Part shown: positions 21,901 through 31,975 of the stretch, piece by piece
Numbering within the stretch: the stretch's first letter is position 1
Layout: every line of letters begins with the position of its first letter
From: Branchiostoma floridae
Lineage: Eukaryota; Chordata; Leptocardii; Amphioxiformes; Branchiostomatidae
NCBI RefSeq assembly: GCF_000003815.2
Contig: NC_049991.1
Coordinates: 14,121,779 to 14,185,778 of the forward strand
DNA length: 64,000 bases
Direction: 5' to 3'
Made by a program: the position numbers and the translations under genes
Notes under the pieces: generated by a model
What the model was told of the DNA's origin: nothing
The model's database searches: none
What the model saw: only the letters and a program-made list of their open reading frames with translations

Positions 21901-24900
21901 TATACATGATTGCCAAAAACTTCATATTTCTGCAAGAAGATTCATTTTGCACCTAGGAAGGTCTATTAAATAAAGTAATTCATCTGATCTATTTGATATT
22001 GAACTTATGTAAATTTTCAAGAAAATAGTGCTCAGTTTCCCTCCAGCATACAATTGTCAAGTGTTCAGAGCCTACAAAATACTAAAGAATCATGCTATCA
22101 CAAATGCATCAATTTTGGTCTTGCCTAGTTGTTGTTTTTCTTGTCCTGCAACAATTTCAAGAAAACATTTAAAAACTGATGAGCTTTTGTAACGCTTTGC
22201 TGGAGGCAGTTTACCTGGAGCACATGAGGAACAGCTTCGAACAGCTCCACCAGCTTGGTGAAGCCGTAGTCTGCCACCTTGCACTGGCGGCCGAAGTGGT
22301 GGTGGTAGGTGGGGATGAACCGTGAGAAGGGCAGCCGGCAGCAGGACACGCCCTTCAGGAGATCCACCACATCACGGCTGAACTGGATCAGCTGGGGGGA
22401 GGCCGCTGGGCTGGGGGGACGCAGCTTCGGCCAGCACGCATCTAGGACAGCAAACAGATCATCAAGATTGCTTTGTGATTAGAAAAGATAGTGATACTCA
22501 TGTTTAGCCCAACCTGAATGTATTAAGGTTTCCTTAGTAGTTAGTAGAGTTTTAAGATTTATTCTGTATCCACTTTTTTTAGTTTATATCTGACCATACA
22601 AAAGTCGTAGCTTCTGTCGTGTCAATAAAGCTTGTCAATATTGCTGTAGGGGGAATACATTTCTGTGTTGTGTTGGCATAAATGACGTATTCCTCACAAT
22701 TCACAGCTTATTTGTAAGGCCTTCAATGGCTAAGGTACAATAAAAACTCCTTGTCTAATTTCTCAATCAAAAATGTAATAAGAGCGACAAAAAATTTGTT
22801 AAATCATGATCAAAAGGCTTAAGGATAAAGGCGTATTCTATACCAGTTTTTCAGGCTTAGTATTGGAATTTGGATTGCTGCATCTTAGGCTCCTATCAAT
22901 ACAGAAACTTAGTCCTAGAAACATACCAGCCAGAGGAAGAGGAGGCCTGTTCTGTGCCCACTTCACCATCTTGTTACCACTCTGGCCGTGAGAGATGTTC
23001 ACTCCCGGTACACAGCTGATCAGATGTTCCACCGGCACCCCCCTCCCACTCTCGTCCACAGGCAGGGTGCCGATCTCACTGTTGTAGCAGGTCTGGAAGC
23101 TCAGAAGTGGCAGCCTGCCCTCGTGGGTCTGCAGTAGGGTGTGGACCTGGGCAGCAAATGCCTTCAGGGACAAGACGATGTCGGGCAACATGCAGTTTTC
23201 ATAGTCCACCTCCCTGGTACTGGAGACACAGTGTGAGTGAGTCAGAGGTTTGCAACACAAAATACTTCCCTTATGTTACATAAGTTACATAACAAGCAGT
23301 CTTCGCTGCCAATCTTTAATACCTATCGCTATGGTGATATCTAAAATTACAGCACATACACGAGAATAAAAATAGAGAAAACCTTTGGGCCATACAATTC
23401 CTTTGTCAAGGTCAAGGAATATGATGATAATTAGATCCGCAATAATTAGACTTTCTCAATCAACTGGGTAGACTTGGGAAATGGTCAGATGTTTCCTTTA
23501 CCTTTCACCAGTTGTTTACAAGGTTTTTAGCCCCTAACTATAAATCGATAAGCAAGACAATGCCTTGTTGTGTATACCATGTGAACCGTAGATACACCTC
23601 AGTGTGTCATACCTCAGGAACTCCTGTGTACAGTGTATCTTGCAGAAGGGTTCCTCTTCCTCCTCCTCCTCCACAACCACAGGGCTGGTGCTGGACAGGG
23701 TGGTGGCAGTGGTGGTGGAGCTGCTGGTGGCTGGGGAGGGGGTGAGTCTGGGGTGTGCGCTGTGGTACAGGGGGGCGCAGGTGAGGCACACCACCCGCCC
23801 TGCAGAACCCTGGTCCTTTACCTGCACCACATCGGTCAGCTTGTGCAGATCCGACAGGTGGACCTGCCTGCTGTACCTGCAGTGTCAGATAGAGCAGATA
23901 CATTGTGGTCAGACTCTATACAACCATTAGATTCTTCAATTCATAAAAGCTTCCTGACAGAAATTGCATCTATGGATCACTGTAAATGCATTTATGTTCA
24001 CGGAAATTTAATTTTGCCGTAGCTGGAAAAGGTACAGTTTGCGGTGGTTTTAAGTTCGCGTAGCACCATGCATTGTAGCTTCTTACTGCCATGGAAAAAT
24101 GTTTGCAGTGGTTTTAAGATTGCAGTAAATTTGCAATGTATAGACCACGAACTCAAAACCACCGTGAAAATTTCTGCATTTACAGTACATGACTTTCCTG
24201 CCGAGATAGTCATTTTGGCAGTTCTATATGGAGCGTCACATTTAGAAGGGATTGTGTCAGGTATAACTTTTGTTGAACATACAAAATCGTCCCTCTCACC
24301 TCTTCTCGTAGATCTCAGAAAACTTGAAGAGCGGCAGGCAGCCTCCATGGGCCTCGCTCAAGATGGCTGTAACCTCTGACCTCAAGTACTGCAGGGCAGG
24401 CGACCTTCGACCTCCCAGCATCACATGTATTCTCTTGCTACCAACTTTACGTCTATGTACCTGAGAAAAGAAAGCAATGTTAATTTCAAGATGCCTTTCA
24501 AATACTGGGATTCTAGAAATTTTTGTGGTGGTTACATGTCCATGGTTTTTGCTTCACAGAGTGATCTTAAAACCACCTGTTTCCATTACTGTAGCTGTAC
24601 AGTATGTGATTATAGCACTATTGCAAAATTGAAGCTACCATGAACACTCCATTTTCTCCTTAACACAATATTAAATCACCACAAATTTAAAGGCCTTTAC
24701 GGCATGATGCTTGCCAGAAAGTTTTGTTAACCAGGAGTCAAGTTTCCAACTGACTACAATATTCAAGCCAGGAATGTATTGTTTTTTTCTTAATTACAAT
24801 AATTGCTTAAAGTATACCTGGGAAATGGCAAGTGTGGCATCAGTCATCTTGGGGACCTTCACCATGGCTTTCCATATACCTTCATGTGGGGCCAGCAAAT

Positions 24901-27900
24901 CAAGCTTTAGCACCTTAATATAGGAGGAAATATTGAGGTTAGTCACAGTAAAATTGTAATGTCTAGTATAGAAAGCATGAAGGAAGAAAAGCCTTCATCA
25001 TGTACAAATAAACTTCATAGTACAAATTATATTTACCTGCAAATTTTGACTTCAAATCATAGAACTGGAATATTTTATGAACAGCAAAAAAGTATATTGC
25101 CATGGTAACATACCTTACAATGTTCCCTGAAAATAGACAGCAATGTCTGCCTCATCTCCTGGTGACCTAGGGTGGGGTCAAGGTTCCTCACCTCAAGGTC
25201 AACCCCTTGTGGGTAGAACATCTCAGTGAAAGGGTGTGATTGGGGTTGTGGGGATGCATTTCTCTGCAGGGGTGCACTGTACAGCATGGGGTAGACTGGG
25301 GAGGCACTGCGGGGCCGGGGTGGAAGGGACAGGGGCAAGTCCTGTGTCCCGTGATCAAATCTTGGACCAACGGATCTGGAAAAAGGGAAAAAAATCCAGT
25401 CATGTTGCTTCCATATGCAATAATGTAGCAACAGATTTCTATTGGTCTTGGTAAAGTATTTGTTTTCAATGCAAACTTACATGAGATCTGTATCTCTGTT
25501 AGTTACATCTTATCTGACCCTTACCTCCCTCATTACCTCAATGAAAAGCAGCCTGCGGGTCAGTTTGAGCTTCTCATGAATAAATACATAAATAAACAAA
25601 ACAAAACAAAAAAACAAATATGAGGCTTTTTGACAGAAGCTTCATTACAAAAGTAGAAAAGCTACCAAAGCGTGCTGTTCAAGATCTTCTGAACCTCAAA
25701 ACCTCTGCTTACCTCCTGAACTTGGCGCTCCTGTTGAAGTGTGACGTGACATCCTGTCTGGGTCTGAAATACTCCAGTCCCCTGTCCTGCAGCCATGAGG
25801 GCAGCACGTCTGTGTAGGACCCGTTCCCTGTTGGCTCTCCACCGCTACTGTCTTTCCTTCCCTCACTCCTGTGATCTCCTTCAGAGTGGTTCAGTCTCTC
25901 CATCCCTCTTGGTCTGTCGCGGCTCTGTCTTGTGTCCGGTGGTTGCGGATGTCTTGGCAGCTGTTTTAAGAAGCTAGGCGGCTGGCTATACCTTTCGGGG
26001 TCGCTTGTGGTTGAATGTTCAGAATCACTTTTGCTTTCCGTCTGTAGTTGTAGAAAAGGTACACGTGTCAGAATGCTATGTTTCATCTACACACGTCTGT
26101 TTACTGAATCATTCACAATAAAAATATGAACACAAAATGCTTTAGAACTGCAAAAGAAAGACAAAAATGCCTGAATGTGAGCCTTCAAGTACCTTTTCAA
26201 TCCTGCCCATAGGTGGAGATGGTTCATTCCCTCTACTGTTGCTTCTATGGCGCGCTCTACGTGTGGGGGACTTGTTCTCTTCTTTCTGTTTGGATGCGAG
26301 CGCGACTGTAATCTTACTGCCGAAGACATCCTCCTTCTCCATCCTCTTCTTAGCTCTTTAGACATAAAGAAGCATGTATGTCAACAAATATCAAAATTAT
26401 TTTGATAGACTTTATAAAAACACTTTCAACAATGGTTAAAATGTGTGACTTTCTCTTTTATCCTCAAAGATAAGTGCTATCACAATATTCCGTACTGTAA
26501 GTCTTGAATGTTCCCATTTGTTTTAGTTTAACGGTGATCTCCCCAACATGGATTCATGACACCGCAAATATGCCTTTGCAATGCATCACTACTTTACAAC
26601 AGAATTTCTACAGCTACTAACTTTAAAACACACAGCGAAACCTCCATCTTCTTCTCTCACGAAACTGTGAAAATGAAGGAATTTTGCAATACCTGTTGGC
26701 ACTCTCAGTGTTTGGGAAGCGAATGAGAGCTGACGTCCCGGACACGTGTAGGACCCGCCCACCACAATTGTCCGACAGCTGCTTCAGCCGGTTGCGAATC
26801 TGGTTGCTGTCTCGACCAATGGGCAAGTGGCTGACCAGCAGGTCTGTTAGCTCCATAGCTGCCTATAAAAGTCAACACAAATTTAAGTGTTTTTTAGAGA
26901 GATCTTAGGAATCCTTTTTTTTCCAGGAAAAAGAGCCATGCTGCTTTTCAGCATGATTATCTGAAAATAATTTATCAGGTTGGTAGAGCATAAGATATTG
27001 AAGATCCTTTCACACAACCATTAAAATTTCACCTATTTATGTAGTCTCAATGTCTATCAGACATCTTCCTCAGAACTTCTGACTTGAGTGCTGAAAGATG
27101 TCTTATATTATAGGCATTGAAACAATTGTAAGTGAGACTTAACTGGCTGTATGAAAGATAACTCCAATATCCAGCATGATTTTCTACACTTAGCCAGCAG
27201 GAGCAACAGAAATTCAGAATAGATGCAAGCAAAACAATGTTACTTAGAATTCGATGCTTCTTTACCTTACTAGGTGATCTGAAAGGGAGATCTCGGACAA
27301 AGTCGTCGTAGCAGACGGCATGGTGTGCGTGGTGCAGCAGCGCCTCCTGTGCGTGCCGCGTGTGCAGCAGAATGATGCGGAACTTGTGCCGGTGTCTCAG
27401 GTCGGACAACTCAGAGGCGAAATTTACATCCCCTATTTAAAGAAAATGAACATGCATTAAAAAAAATAAACAATTATTTTTAGTTAAAAAAACAAATTGA
27501 AGCATTCATTTCTGAGCTAAAATATCTAAGAAAGACAACAAATATCTAATATCTTGAAGTTATTATAGTACCCTGTATCAACTTACCTGAAACCAGTACA
27601 ACAGTGGCAGGCTTGGTGTAGGTGTCTGCAAACCTGCGTATGCTCTGTCTTAACTTGTCATCAGCTGCATTCTTGGCTGTGGCATTGATGTGTACTACTG
27701 TTACCTGAAGTGACAGAAGTATATGAGAGGAACACTATGCAGCCTCCTTAAGAGTACTTGTAGTATTGTCAAAAACTACAAGTACATAAGAGTGTCAACA
27801 CGACAATTGACTGCTTTATACATTTACTCCTGTACCATTGCGTGAATGTGCATCAGTCTGGTGTAAATAAGGTTTCAGACAGATGGTAATAGGTCTACCT

Positions 27901-30794
27901 TCTGAGTCTAACTCATATTCATGCCAGGTTGCACTCTTGCGAGAGCAGATTTTGCAATGGTGCCAGAGACAGGACAAGGAATCCATTTCTAAATGTTGCG
28001 TCAACAGGGCTAAGAACTTGTCAATAGATTTGCTTGTAAAAGCATCAAGTTCAAAACAAACTACTTCTGTCCTGACCTGTGCATTGTTTAGCTCCTGTAT
28101 GACCTCCCTGCTCTCCTTACTGATGTCACACACACACATGAACTCTGCCTCCTTGTGTCCAGCGAAGAAGTCTGTGCGGATCTTCTGCACGATGCCCATG
28201 GCTGTCTTCCCACTGGGCACCTGGCAGTTCTCGATGTCCCAGAACACTCCGATAGGAGGCAGGGTGTCAGGCTGGGAGGGGGAGGACACTGAGTCTGGCA
28301 GCTGGGCAACTTGATCTGTAAGGTAAAAACAAGAGGATTTTTTAAATAATACAGATACCTTCTCATATGACTCTTATAATATTATATTTTCCAATGTCCA
28401 GATAAGGAATCAAAATGTTTTCCAATGTCCAGACAAGCAACCAAGAAAACTTTCAGACAAAAGCACGCTATCAGATATATTTCTTCGTAGTCATCACTAA
28501 CAATATGTTTAACAATGTATGCAAAATACTTACATTACAACAGTGTGTGTAACAATGGTTTGCATCCTGTGGCCCTTTTATTCTTCTCTATGTAAACCTT
28601 GTCTTGCTATCAAACAAACCTCCTTGCTCAGTGAGACAGCAGTGAAACCAACACTATATACATAATCATAATACCCTACTTTTGATTTAAGTATTAACTT
28701 CACTACCTAAAAATGTATTGTGGCATCCATTGCCCTACCTGCTGGCTGTTGACTATGGACAGGAGGAGTTCTAAGAACAGTGGAGTTCTCTGAGCTACCT
28801 TCCAGGCTAGATGTCTGCTTTCCGAAATGAGGCATGGGGGGCTGGACAAAGGGAAGTGTTCCTCTCACACCATCTGTACCTGGGTGTTTTCATTAGATTA
28901 AGTGGTTAGAACTTAGATCATTAAAAAATACTGAATGAATTATTTCCCTCAAATCAATGATTAGAAAAAGAATACTGAGTGTTTATGAATATCGTCAACG
29001 ATGTTGGTACTAAGATTGTCAGAATTATTCTACTACTAACATCTGATAATGGGGAGGATGCTTGACATCACTTCTTTATGCCTGAACTGCCATTCCAATT
29101 TCTATGTATGGCACCCAAGTGTATTACTAAAATAAAGCTTTGTGTCATAGCCAACAAACCTGTGCTGCCCCCCGAGGTTGTGTAATTGTGATGCAGGCAC
29201 CGAGAGGGGCTCTGGTGTTGGTTTCTCGGCCTGCGTTGCGGTGATGTCGGAAGGTGTGAGGCGGTCGTGGATCTCTGTAGAACTTGTAGCAGCTGTTCCT
29301 GAACAGACGAGACAGTTGCTGCCGGTGGCGGCGCGGCGCAGTGAGCACACGGCGTGCTGCCGAGGTTGTGAAGCCATGCCAAGCCCTCCTGCCCTGGTAC
29401 ATGGGGCAAGTAGCTATGACTGGGACTTCCCACATGGAAAGCTGGGTCTGTGTGGACTAGGCCCGGGTGCGGGTGATATGGAATGTTTGGAGGAGCGGTC
29501 GGTACTGGCAGACTAGGCTGGTAGTGGGATGTTGGAGGATAAGTCGGGTGGGAGTGGGGACACCTCTGCCCGAGCGCAGCACAGGGGTAATCCAAGCTAG
29601 GAGAGCACAAAGAGCAAGGAACGGCATTGCTGGGGAGACTGTTGCCTGGGTGTTGCTGGGTCATGTCGTGCCAGGGGGAGGGGGGCAGGGGATAGCGGGA
29701 GCTACCAAAGTGGACAGGAGGGGGCAGGGTACTGCAACCGGTGCAGCAGCTAGTATTGCACTGTGGAAAGACAGAAACTCATTGTCAGATACATTCATGA
29801 AATGACCAACACTCATTTGTTTACACTTAGCTGACTATTTGGACAGGGTACTTACTGGTTATACAGACAGTATGTCCTTGAATGACTGTGTTCCATTGAT
29901 ACATGACAGATTAAGACAGACCATAATTCATTACTTAAATTAATAAATAAATAAATAATAAGACAGACCATAATTCATTACTTAAATTAATAAATAAATA
30001 AATAATAATAAACAAATAATTCATTGTGTTGCTGGCTCAGGTTCAAGAAATGTCCCTCTCCTGAATTTCTTGCCTTCACCCTTTCCTTCCTTTCCTAGTA
30101 GTTTAATTGAACAGCCCCTGAACTACTTTTACTTTTAGAAGGACATTTTCATTTCATACTCAGTCATAGCATATGAGGCAAGCAGAGGTTGATTAGGAAA
30201 ATTTTAACCTTCTTCTCATTTGCCAGAAGAAGAGTTCTAGAGGTGCTTTTTTTACTGGAGCAATACTCCTACCAAACCAAATAACTCTAATGGCTTTTCT
30301 CTAGAAAACAGGGCATATCAGAGAACACAATATTTTTCAAAGTCAACCTCTGCTTTGGAAATACCTCTTATCTTAGCCACTACAGCAGGATCTCTGGGCT
30401 CTTTTTTGTTGTTTGGAGGCTCATAATACTAGATACTTCTGCTGGCTGTTCCTTGTTGTACTAGGTCGCTTGTGTGGTATGGGCCAGCTGCACAAGCCCT
30501 TGCAACAGTACAAAAGTTGAAACGGCCAGCAAAATTGTATTATGAGCCCCGGAAAACAACAAAAAAAGAGCCTAGAAAGCCAGCTGTGGAGGCGACTCTT
30601 ACCTGTGCACAGCTAGACAGATGCTGCAGTGAGATGTGGGTGAGGACTGCCTCCTTGTCCAGAAAGCAGGCATCACAGCTGGGGAAGATGCACTTGTATA
30701 CCACAGGGGGGTCAGCGGCAGTGGTGGTGGCAGCACCAGGGGGGGCAGAGGTGTGGGAGGGGCCCTCGCTACTCCGCAGGGGGGTCTGGCTCAT
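13442..30794 (-). CDS. MARF1: MARF1 (meiosis regulator and mRNA stability factor 1; limkain-b1), complete
   Basis: Cytoplasmic RNA-binding ribonuclease. In mammals MARF1 controls oocyte transcripts and retrotransposons. Coding exons in order: 30603-30794 (ATG 30792-30794), 29160-29760, 28739-28879, 28077-28315, 27587-27704, 27266-27432, 26693-26862, 26193-26355, 25713-26041, 25114-25375, 24818-24913, 24300-24460, 23613-23876, 22927-23219, 22215-22441, 21582-21812, 20107-20152, 19634-19836, 18789-19016, 18084-18215, 17612-17707, 16894-17109, 16370-16430, 15677-15955, 15246-15347, 14276-14428 and 13442-13668 (stop 13442-13444). Phases agree throughout and the sum is 5,397 bp, about 1,798 residues, against about 1,740 in human. 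Order: C2H2-like finger, Pro/Cys-rich region, NYN nuclease, RRM1, linker, RRM2, eight LOTUS domains, acidic/Ser-rich tail with a conserved VKLAA-type end. The start codon is the least certain point. The gene is head to head with NDE1. Confidence 0.97.
14115..14147. repeat. Short dispersed-repeat fragment shared with 4812-4843
   Basis: Second copy of the ATGAAGGTTAGACATCC core, followed by TGGTAATAAGATG. Confidence 0.45.
14775..14988. mobile_element. TGTAAATGCA-type MITE copy
   Basis: Begins TACAGTAAATGCAGAAATG and ends GCATGTACAGTA, with GTGGTTTTATGTT and GTGAACTTAAAACCACTGCG inside. Same family as 62269-62461, more decayed. Lies in MARF1 intron sequence upstream of exon 14276-14428. Confidence 0.8.
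16370..17109 (-). CDS. MARF1: MARF1 LOTUS domain 8 (two exons)
   Basis: Exon 16894-17109 ([17 protein letters not shown], then [16 protein letters not shown]) plus exon 16370-16430 ([20 protein letters not shown]), which gives the closing strands. This is the last of eight units. Confidence 0.93.
17130..17300 (+). repeat. Probable LINE 3' end with (CATT)n tail
   Basis: The sequence GAGGCGAAATAAAACCATTC runs straight into four ATTC units. A polyadenylation-like motif joined to a short tandem tail is the usual 3' end of CR1/L2-type LINEs. Only a short remnant, so the family call is tentative. Confidence 0.45.
17612..18215 (-). CDS. MARF1: MARF1 LOTUS domain 7 (two exons)
   Basis: Exons 18084-18215 ([20 protein letters not shown]) and 17612-17707 ([19 protein letters not shown]) build one domain, split at the same place as expected from the vertebrate alignment. 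Confidence 0.93.
18789..19016 (-). CDS. MARF1: MARF1 LOTUS domain 6 exon
   Basis: Contains [20 protein letters not shown] and [20 protein letters not shown], matching the vertebrate unit with GYTFRLQDYDVSSI. Confidence 0.95.
19353..19559. mobile_element. piggyBac-like MITE, 207 bp, TTAA-flanked
   Basis: TTAA (19349-19352), then CCCTTAAACTGCCA, and at the other end TGGCAGTTTAAGGG, then TTAA (19560-19563). TTAA target duplication with CCC...GGG termini is the piggyBac signature. No transposase. In the MARF1 intron between LOTUS 6 and LOTUS 5 exons. Confidence 0.9.
19634..19836 (-). CDS. MARF1: MARF1 LOTUS domain 5 exon
   Basis: Encodes [19 protein letters not shown] and [19 protein letters not shown], the best conserved LOTUS unit together with unit 3. 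The two are similar enough to suggest an old internal duplication within the family. Confidence 0.96.
20107..21812 (-). CDS. MARF1: MARF1 LOTUS domain 4 (exons 21582-21812 and 20107-20152)
   Basis: The first exon carries [18 protein letters not shown] and [20 protein letters not shown] 46-bp micro-exon ([15 protein letters not shown]) completes the fold, as in human. A 934-bp piggyBac-like element sits in the intron between them. Confidence 0.95.
20465..21605 (-). repeat. Repeated exon-end plus donor segments next to MARF1 exon 21582-21812
   Basis: The true exon end is at 21582 (AACACTGTGGAG then GTAGGC). Imperfect copies of the same ~25 coding bases with a GTAGGCAC donor lie at about 20465-20496 and 21478-21511, the first separated from the second by the 934-bp element. 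They look like decayed tandem duplicates. Confidence 0.75.
20499..21432. mobile_element. piggyBac-like non-autonomous element, 934 bp, TTAA-flanked
   Basis: TTAA at 20495-20498 and 21433-21436. The ends are CCCTCATCCGACCG and CGGTCGGATGAGGG, with subterminal palindromes of the type GGGGTCATTTTTGACCCC at both ends and a third internal copy near 20693-20714. The AT-rich interior has no long ORF. It sits in the MARF1 intron between exons 20107-20152 and 21582-21812. Confidence 0.92.
22215..22441 (-). CDS. MARF1: MARF1 LOTUS domain 3 exon
   Basis: Typical LOTUS core [20 protein letters not shown] followed by [21 protein letters not shown] domains bind RNA, with a preference for G-rich or G-quadruplex RNA reported for the family, and some engage DEAD-box helicases. 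Confidence 0.96.
22927..23219 (-). CDS. MARF1: MARF1 LOTUS domain 2 exon
   Basis: Contains the strongly conserved [20 protein letters not shown] and [16 protein letters not shown] blocks of MARF1. The 5' border carries two AG acceptors six bases apart, starting the exon at 23219 or 23213. Both keep frame and differ by two residues. Confidence 0.95.
23613..24460 (-). CDS. MARF1: MARF1 LOTUS domain 1 (two exons)
   Basis: Exon 24300-24460 finishes RRM2 ([11 protein letters not shown]) and starts the first OST-HTH/LOTUS fold with [16 protein letters not shown]. Exon 23613-23876 continues it ([15 protein letters not shown]) and adds a Ser/Thr then poly-Glu tract (seven Glu). The acidic tract is a low-complexity insertion relative to vertebrates. 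Confidence 0.92.
23979..24187. mobile_element. TGTAAATGCA-type MITE copy
   Basis: ACTGTAAATGCA at the left, CTGCATTTACAGT at the right, with GCGGTGGTTTTAAGTTCGCG inside. In the MARF1 intron between the exons at 23613-23876 and 24300-24460. Confidence 0.85.
24516..24700. mobile_element. Degenerate TGTAAATGCA-type MITE copy
   Basis: Interior motifs (TTGTGGTGGTTACATG, CTTAAAACCACCTG, CATGAACACTCCATTTTC) match the family, but the terminal repeats are lost. A further weak trace lies around 18330-18420. Confidence 0.6.
24818..25375 (-). CDS. MARF1: MARF1 RRM2 (two exons)
   Basis: Exon 25114-25375 ends in [19 protein letters not shown], strand 1 and helix 1 of an RRM. Exon 24818-24913 ([12 protein letters not shown], then [15 protein letters not shown]) continues it. 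This is the same position and spacing as the vertebrate RRM2. Confidence 0.93.
25713..26041 (-). CDS. MARF1: MARF1 linker exon, Ser/Arg/Pro-rich
   Basis: A 329-bp exon between the RRMs, rich in Ser, Arg, Asp and Pro, with [13 protein letters not shown] as a short conserved-looking island. No domain recognised. Probably disordered, with phosphorylation sites. Confidence 0.85.
26193..26862 (-). CDS. MARF1: MARF1 RRM1 (two exons)
   Basis: Exons 26693-26862 and 26193-26355. [11 protein letters not shown] is the RNP2-like strand and [12 protein letters not shown] the RNP1-like strand. The following [16 protein letters not shown] is nearly the vertebrate sequence. The aromatic RNP residues are partly replaced, as in the vertebrate protein, so this RRM may bind protein as much as RNA. 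Confidence 0.93.
27266..28315 (-). CDS. MARF1: MARF1 NYN ribonuclease domain (three exons)
   Basis: Exons 28077-28315, 27587-27704 and 27266-27432 encode residues ~331-486. The strand [11 protein letters not shown] carries the first catalytic Asp (~D338). Asp-Asp at ~406-407 and the SGDVNFA motif (~D432) give the other acidic metal ligands of the PIN/NYN fold. All key acids are present, so the domain should be an active endoribonuclease. The mammalian enzyme depends on the same residues. Confidence 0.95.
29160..29760 (-). CDS. MARF1: MARF1 exon 2: Cys-cluster and Pro/His/Tyr-rich region
   Basis: A 601-bp exon with a Cys-rich start (CNTSCCTGC), a second CSLC/CAAL cluster, then low-complexity Pro-, His- and Tyr-rich sequence. 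The human protein also has scattered CxxC motifs upstream of its nuclease domain, so the clusters may be conserved metal-binding or oxidation-sensitive sites. Otherwise the region is disordered. Confidence 0.85.
29912..30006. repeat. 48-bp tandem duplication with (TAAA)n
   Basis: AAGACAGACCATAATTCATT and the following AATAAATAAATAA run are present twice in a row. Confidence 0.9.
30398..30580. mobile_element. Imperfect hairpin element
   Basis: GGCTCTTTTTTGTTGTTT followed by GGCTCATAATAC on the left is the reverse complement of GTATTATGAGCC followed by AACAACAAAAAAAGAGCC on the right, with matching GCTGGC/GCCAGC inside. Probably a MITE immediately downstream of the first MARF1 coding exon. No clear target duplication. 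Confidence 0.65.
30603..30794 (-). CDS. MARF1: MARF1 exon 1 (coding): C2H2-like zinc finger
   Basis: About 64 residues. Cys35 and Cys40 (C-x4-C), then His53 and His58 after 12 residues (H-x4-H), with Phe44 and Leu51 at core positions, fit a C2H2 finger. I do not recall an equivalent finger in human MARF1. The acceptor used here is TCCACCAG, giving an exon start at 30796. An alternative acceptor ending GGGTAG would start near 30818 and add residues YECVPPV. The ATG choice depends on this. Confidence 0.75.
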
Positions 30795-31865
30795 CACTGG
30801 TGGAACACACTCATACTACCCACCCTTTGACATTCCTAGGGCACTGGGGGGAGGAATAACATGATCGTGTTTCAAAGTGGAACTACAGACCAAGTTCAGT
30901 TATATAGGCAATGTTACAGTTGACAGTGAGAAAACAGTCTGTAAGCCAATATGCCAGATCAAGGTTTGGACTGCCCATGCCCAGTGTGATGCACTTCCAC
31001 TTCCAGGTAACATGTCACAGGTGAGGGACCCTGACTGAAACATGTCTGGACATGAGTACAGCATGGTCAAGATTGAAACGTTTACAAGTTAGGGACCTTC
31101 TAATTGTCATCACACTTATGCAGTTTAAAAAGCAATTTGGCTTATTGCATACATTTTGCTCATGCACTGCTGTAGGGATCGACCAAGGGAACGATTTTAT
31201 AAAGGATTTATAGATTAAAGAATCCTGTAAAAATCTAGGCCCTAAACAAGTTGTAGAGCTGCATGTACAACGTTTAAACTGAAGTGGATATGATAAATTT
31301 TAAGTTATTTATTATTGTTATAAAACATCTATTTCTGACCAAATACATTGCGTTTCAGTGACAATCTGTCTAAGACTTGATTATACTAACACTTAAACAG
31401 TAATTAAGTGTTTGAACCATCCATGAGAGGTAAGCAAGGCCAGACTTTGCGAACAAAAACATTGGAAGGACATTGCATAAAAACAGCGGGAGCTTGTGTA
31501 ACATATCTCACTCAGGGGAGTTCACGTTTGATGTCGCTTGTGTAACAAATGCATTTACATTCAAAGGGCTTTAGGGTATTTTTCTTCAAATGTGCAGATG
31601 CAACTGGCTGTACACTGTATCTTTAACACAAGGGGTGTTGAGCAGGAAGGTCTAAAAGAAGGTTGCAAACGTTTATCTGAGGTGACCCGTTATCAAAGAA
31701 TGTCTGACGAACAGCACGTTCTGTCTGTCTCTCGTTACACCCCGCCATAACTTACTAAAATTAAACCGTAAACAAAGCACACAGTTTAGTTTAACCCTCA
31801 CTTTTACGTTTTGACTCGTGTATAGAAGATGCAGGAGAATTCCTGAAGGTGTTAATGTTTCTTAC

Positions 31866-31975
31866 CTACAAAATAAATGGGAAAATGCTGCACTCTCCAC
31901 TAGTCCATCGTGCGCTGCTGCAGGCGCGGGGACCGCAATGCCACTGCCGCAAAATGGCACAACTATTTTGGCTGT
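31866..31975 (-). promoter_or_regulatory. MARF1: Candidate MARF1 5' UTR exon (right end uncertain)
   Basis: A strong donor (TTTGTAG then GTAAGAAAC) lies at 31866/31865 on the minus strand, preceded by a GC-rich stretch with an upstream mini-ORF (ATG GAC TAG). Splicing to the acceptor at 30796 would place this exon directly before the start codon. The transcription start is not visible. Confidence 0.45.

Noticed and set aside
24044..24379. Plus-strand ORF of 111 codons
   Set aside because: It overlaps a MITE and the antisense of a MARF1 exon (24300-24460).
29178..29805. Plus-strand ORFs of over 110 codons
   Set aside because: Shadows of MARF1 exon 29160-29760, whose minus-strand frame has correct splice borders and family-like sequence.
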